64,000 bases of DNA, taken from positions 3,658,001-3,722,000 of the forward strand of contig JAQJZZ010000014.1 in assembly GCA_030077755.1 (NCBI GenBank). Reading direction: 5' to 3'. The first letter of the stretch is position 1, and every line of letters starts with the position of its first letter. Shown in pieces: positions 60,290-64,000 of the stretch. The notes beneath the pieces were generated by a model. That model worked only from the letters and a program-made list of their open reading frames with translations. It made no database searches and was not told the DNA's origin. The stretch is from Filosporella fistucella. Taxonomy: Eukaryota; Ascomycota; Leotiomycetes; Helotiales. A program made the translations under genes and the position numbers.

Positions 60290-61499
60290 ATTTTGCTAAT
60301 CGCTAAATAAGAAGTAATATTACTTTTACTTCCGATTCAAGATTGTTAAGTGAATTAAACCCTATTTAAAGCCCTAATATAAATATATATTATTATATAT
60401 ATATTTATATATATTACTACTTATAATAGAATCTGTGGCCTGCGTCCCTGAGACTAAGTTTAAGCGAGGGAATAAGCTTAAACCTCTAGAAGCTATTAGA
60501 ATTTATATCCCCTATATATAGGACCATAGCGGTTATATAGCCTAGTTCTCATATCAAGGTGCCCACCTTATATTTACTTATTTATAGCCTTAGAAAAGGT
60601 ATAAATAAAAAATAAAGGCGTGGCTATTCTATTATAAATAGTTTAAATTATATTAATCGTATATTTAATATAATTTATAAAAAGCCATTCTCGGAGAGGG
60701 TTAAATTATATTAAATATTACGTTTATTAATATAAGGAAAATTACTTTAAGTAATTCTTATTATTATTAATAATAAGTGTATTCGGACGAATATATTAAA
60801 ATAATAATAATAAAAGTGAAAGAAGTAATAAGTAGTTAATAAGAATTACGAAAAAAGACCTTTTTAAATAAGGCAATTATAAGGGCATAGGGATAATTAA
60901 ATAATTATTATTTAATAATTATTAATAATTATTCTTATTAAGTTACTATTGTGAGATTTAAAAATAATTATTAAAATCTCAATTCCTTATTATTTAATTT
61001 TAATAAATATAAGGATTATAATAAGACTTATTAAATTATATATTAATTAAGGTCTTATTAAATTATAATTGATTTATATATCAATTTATTAAAAGTAAAT
61101 TTTTTTTAAAAAATTTTTTTTTTAAAAAAATTTACTATTATTTAAAAAAAAGTAACTTAAATATAATAAGAATATTAAATTAGTTAAAATAATAATTATT
61201 CTTAAGTTATTATAAATAAAAATAAGTTATTATTAACTTATTATTTTGTTTCTTAAAAACGATTAAGAAAATATATATATATATATATATATATCTTAAT
61301 AAATTAAGGAACCTCTTTCTAGAATTATTATTAAATAATATAAATACTAGTCATATTATCTAATAATACTATTATTTAGAACTTAAGATTAAATAATAGC
61401 AAATTAAATTCTAAAAGAGCGTTCTTATTATAAATATAAACTCTAATTATATTTATAATTATAACTTAAGAATAATAATATTAGTTCTATTAATTAAAA
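60290..61499 (+). mobile_element. 5' internal leader of the LTR element
   Basis: Non-coding, AT-rich, with G/C islands at 60426-60480 and 60530-60580. Bases 60564-61474 are the left arm of a long inverted repeat whose right arm is 63051-64000. A (TA)n run lies at about 61269-61295. Confidence 0.65.
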
Positions 61500-62474
61500 A
61501 TGGCTTCTTTTAAAGGACCAAAATTAATAGGTAAATCTAATTATATAGAATGGCTTAGTGAAGCTAAGCTATTTCTAGAAATAAATGGCTATATGGCTTA
61601 TATAAATAACACTATTAACCCACCTAATAAATCGCTATATTACGAGGATAATGAGCCCATAACTCCTGAATTAGGAGTTAAATATGAGGAAAGATATAGC
61701 GATTTTATTAAAAATAATAATAAGGCTTTAGGTGCTATTAAATCTATTATATCCTTAGAAAATATAGATAGATTTAAGGATAAAAATAGTGCTAAGCTTC
61801 TTTGGGAAGCAATTAAAGCCACTTACGGCGATTCTAGCTTTGAATTAATTGGTAGATATTTAAATCAATTAATAGAAGCTAATTATACTTCTTTTAAAAA
61901 TATAGACGAGTATACGGCTAATATACAAAGCTCGGCTATTTATTTAAAAGAATTAGGCTATAAAATGCCAGATCCCTTTATAGCTTGGATTATATTTAAG
62001 GGATTAAATAATAATTTTGATTCGCTAATTAGTCGAAAATATGAAGAAATTAGTAATGATCTAAGTAATATTAATATTAATAGATTAATTAGCGAACTAA
62101 TCGCCGAAGAAAGCCGTTTTAATAATAATTTAGAAGCTAATAAAACTTCTAAATATTTTAAAAATAAAAATAATAAGAATAATATTCCTTATTGCAAATA
62201 TTATAATAAAGAAGGGCACTTAGAATCCAAGTGTTTTATTAAATATCCTGAATTAAGAAATTCTAATTCTAATTCTAATTCTTTTAAAAATAAGGATAAA
62301 AATAAGAATAAGAATAAGAATAAAAAGGATTTTAATAAAAGCAATAATTCAGATAAAACCCTTATGTCTGCTATTAATAATAATAATAATTTTATTATTA
62401 ATAATAAAATAATTTTAGACTCAAGCGCATCTAACCATTATATGCCTAATAGGAATTGGCTTATTAATTGTTAG
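61500..62474 (+). CDS. Copia-type retrotransposon Gag with remnant protease start
   Basis: An open frame of 324 codons starting MASFKGPKLIGKSNYIEWLSEAKLFLE, typical of Ty1/copia Gag (UBN2-like). A helical Gag core is followed by a zinc knuckle, then a Lys/Asn-rich linker and the beginning of the aspartic protease, ILDSSASNHY. Two key residues are changed. In the knuckle the second Cys is Tyr235 (C232-X2-Y235-X4-H240-X4-C245). In the protease the Gly of DSG is Ser309. Both fit G-to-A transitions (codons 62202 and 62424). The frame ends at TAG just before LTR copy C; integrase and reverse transcriptase are absent. Codon use is extremely A/T-ended. Confidence 0.85.
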   Translation: MASFKGPKLIGKSNYIEWLSEAKLFLEINGYMAYINNTINPPNKSLYYEDNEPITPELGVKYEERYSDFIKNNNKALGAIKSIISLENIDRFKDKNSAKLLWEAIKATYGDSSFELIGRYLNQLIEANYTSFKNIDEYTANIQSSAIYLKELGYKMPDPFIAWIIFKGLNNNFDSLISRKYEEISNDLSNININRLISELIAEESRFNNNLEANKTSKYFKNKNNKNNIPYCKYYNKEGHLESKCFIKYPELRNSNSNSNSFKNKDKNKNKNKNKKDFNKSNNSDKTLMSAINNNNNFIINNKIILDSSASNHYMPNRNWLINC

Positions 62475-62478
62475 ATTT

Positions 62479-63050
62479 TATTAGATTTATAATTATTAAA
62501 TTTTTTAAAAAAATTTTAAAAGTTTTTTAAAAAAGGAGAAAACCTTTTAAGAAAAGATTTCTCATAATCTAACCGTAATAAGTTACTATAAAATTATATA
62601 TAAGCTTGTTAATACTATTATTACTTATATTATAAGTTATAGCTTCCTATTATGGCTTAGCGTCTTTATATAAATAATGTTAGGTTTTTTGGACTTTTGG
62701 AAAGTTCTAATAACTTTGGATTTTTAATCAATTAGCTAAAATTGACGTAATGGATTACGCGTTCTTATATGTGATTATTAATTAATAATATCACATAGCT
62801 TATAATATTATTAATATTAATAGTGGATTTCTAATCAATAGAATCTACTAGAATTAATTATTTAAATATTTAAATCGAGTCAATTCCTGTATTTAAGAAT
62901 TAAGTAAAAGTCAAGTAAAAAATATATTTATTATTATTACTCCTTATTAATAAGCCTCACAGCTTAAGCGATACTTCCACCCTCCTTTGATATATATATA
63001 TAATAAAGGTTTACCCCCCGTAACCTATATTATATATTTTATATCTTATA
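62479..63050 (+). repeat. LTR-like repeat copy C (3' LTR of the gag element)
   Basis: About 572 bp, nearly identical to copy B, ending TATATCTTATA. A TGTTAG sequence at 62469 overlaps the end of the gag frame and may be the true left end. It directly abuts the right arm of the inverted repeat, with no PBS island. Confidence 0.72.
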
Positions 63051-64000
63051 TATTCTTAAGTTATAATATAATTATAATAAATATAATTAGAGTTTATATT
63101 TATAATAAAAACGCTCTTTTAGAATTTAATTTACTATTATTTAATCTTAAGTTTTAAATAATAGTATTATTAAATAATATGACTAGTATTTATATTATTT
63201 AATAATAATTTTATAAAGAGGTTCCTTAATTTATTAAGATATATATATATATATATATTCTTAATCATTTTAAGAAATAATATAATAAGTTAATAATAAC
63301 TTATTTTTATTTATAATAACTTATTTTTATTTATAATAACTTAAGAATAATTATTATTATAACTAATTTAATATTCTTATTATATTTAAGTTACTTTTTA
63401 AATAATAGTAAATTTTTAAGAAATTTTAAAATTTTAAAATTTGTTTTAAAATTTTTTTAAAAAATTTACTTTTAATAAATTAATATATAAATCAATTATA
63501 ATTTAATAAAACCTTAATTAATATATAATATAATAAGTCTTATTATAATCCTTATATTTATCTAAAAATAAATAATAAGGAATTGAGATTTTAATAATTA
63601 TTTTTAAATCTTATAATAATAACTTAATAAGAATAATTATTAATAATTATTAAATAATAATTATTTAATTATCCCTATGCCCTTATAATTGCCTTATTTA
63701 ATAAGGTCTTTTTTATAGTTCTTATTAATTACTTATTACTTCTTTTACTTTTATTATTATTATTTTAATATATTTGTCTAAATATACTTATTATTAATAA
63801 TAATAAAAATTACTTAAAGTAATTTTCCTTATATTAATAAGCGTAATATTTAATATAATTTAACCCTCTTTAAGGATGGCTTTTTATAAATTATATTAAA
63901 TATATAATTAATATAATTTAAATTATTTATAATAGAATAGCTATGCTTTTATTTTTTATTTATACCTTTTTTAAGGCTATAAATAAGTAAATATAAGGTG
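63051..64000 (-). mobile_element. Inverted copy of the element leader (right arm), runs off the window
   Basis: This stretch is the reverse complement of 60564-61474 with scattered differences. For example TATTCTTAAGTTATAAT here matches the end of the left arm at 61474, and the last bases AAGGTG match CACCTT at 60564. It is therefore part of a second element in opposite orientation, broken just before its gag start and joined to LTR copy C. Confidence 0.8.

Larger units (their letters stand above)
58515..64000. repeat. AT-rich, RIP-like repeat block
   Basis: Nearly all sequence here is A and T, with long poly(A)/poly(T) runs and (TA)n tracts, apart from short islands with G and C. It contains the LTR-like repeats, the gag ORF and the inverted arms listed separately. 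From 58515 to 59250 no coding sequence or recognisable repeat unit is seen. The pattern of C-to-T and G-to-A differences between repeat copies fits repeat-induced point mutation. Confidence 0.85.

Noticed and set aside
58515..64000. CRISPR-like array from repeated AT-rich units
   Set aside because: Repeats are LTR-sized and irregular; there are no short direct repeats with uniform spacers, and the host is a eukaryote.

Overview
The window is nuclear DNA of a filamentous ascomycete (Pezizomycotina). Genes are dense and carry short introns of about 45 to 120 nt with GTAAGT-like donors and CTAAC or CTGAC branch sites. The gene set is typical of the group: Bud4, a large DUF3517-type ubiquitin protease and Zn(II)2Cys6 regulators. 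The protein flavour suggests Leotiomycetes, but that is an impression from family resemblance, not a test. All exon joins were read by hand and checked only for frame consistency.

Layout. 1-2.6 kb: degraded coding sequence. At the left edge there is a broken minus-strand frame. Next to it is a three-RRM RNA-binding protein gene with two in-frame stops and one frameshift. 4.9-24.4 kb: a housekeeping block with the succinate-fumarate carrier SFC1, twinfilin, Mediator MED22, a family X DNA polymerase, TFIIE-alpha, PUS1, a MAPEG/MGST3-like membrane protein, a GPI-anchored Ser/Thr-rich surface protein and BUD4. 25.8-30.7 kb: an MDR oxidoreductase diverging from a Zn2Cys6 regulator. 31.6-46.9 kb: an unknown protein, the RNase P/MRP subunit POP3, a 2476-residue ubiquitin-specific protease and a second unknown protein. 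49-58.3 kb: a more accessory block with a tyrosine-phosphatase-like protein, an ERG6-type sterol methyltransferase, a broken Cys-rich domain, an intronless Cys-nucleophile alpha/beta hydrolase diverging from an Hsp31/DJ-1 protein, and a second Zn2Cys6 regulator.

From about 58.5 kb to the end the composition switches abruptly to extremely AT-rich DNA with RIP-like transitions. It holds three LTR-like direct repeats, a Copia-type gag ORF with no pol, and a long inverted repeat that runs off the right edge.

Points most worth a second look: the gag-only LTR element with its inverted arm; the divergent hydrolase/Hsp31 pair, whose shared promoter has a 14-bp CGG palindrome and which lies next to a Zn2Cys6 gene; the frame break that detaches a conserved-looking acidic tail from the giant ubiquitin protease; two GC-AG introns; and the nonsense mutations in the RRM gene.
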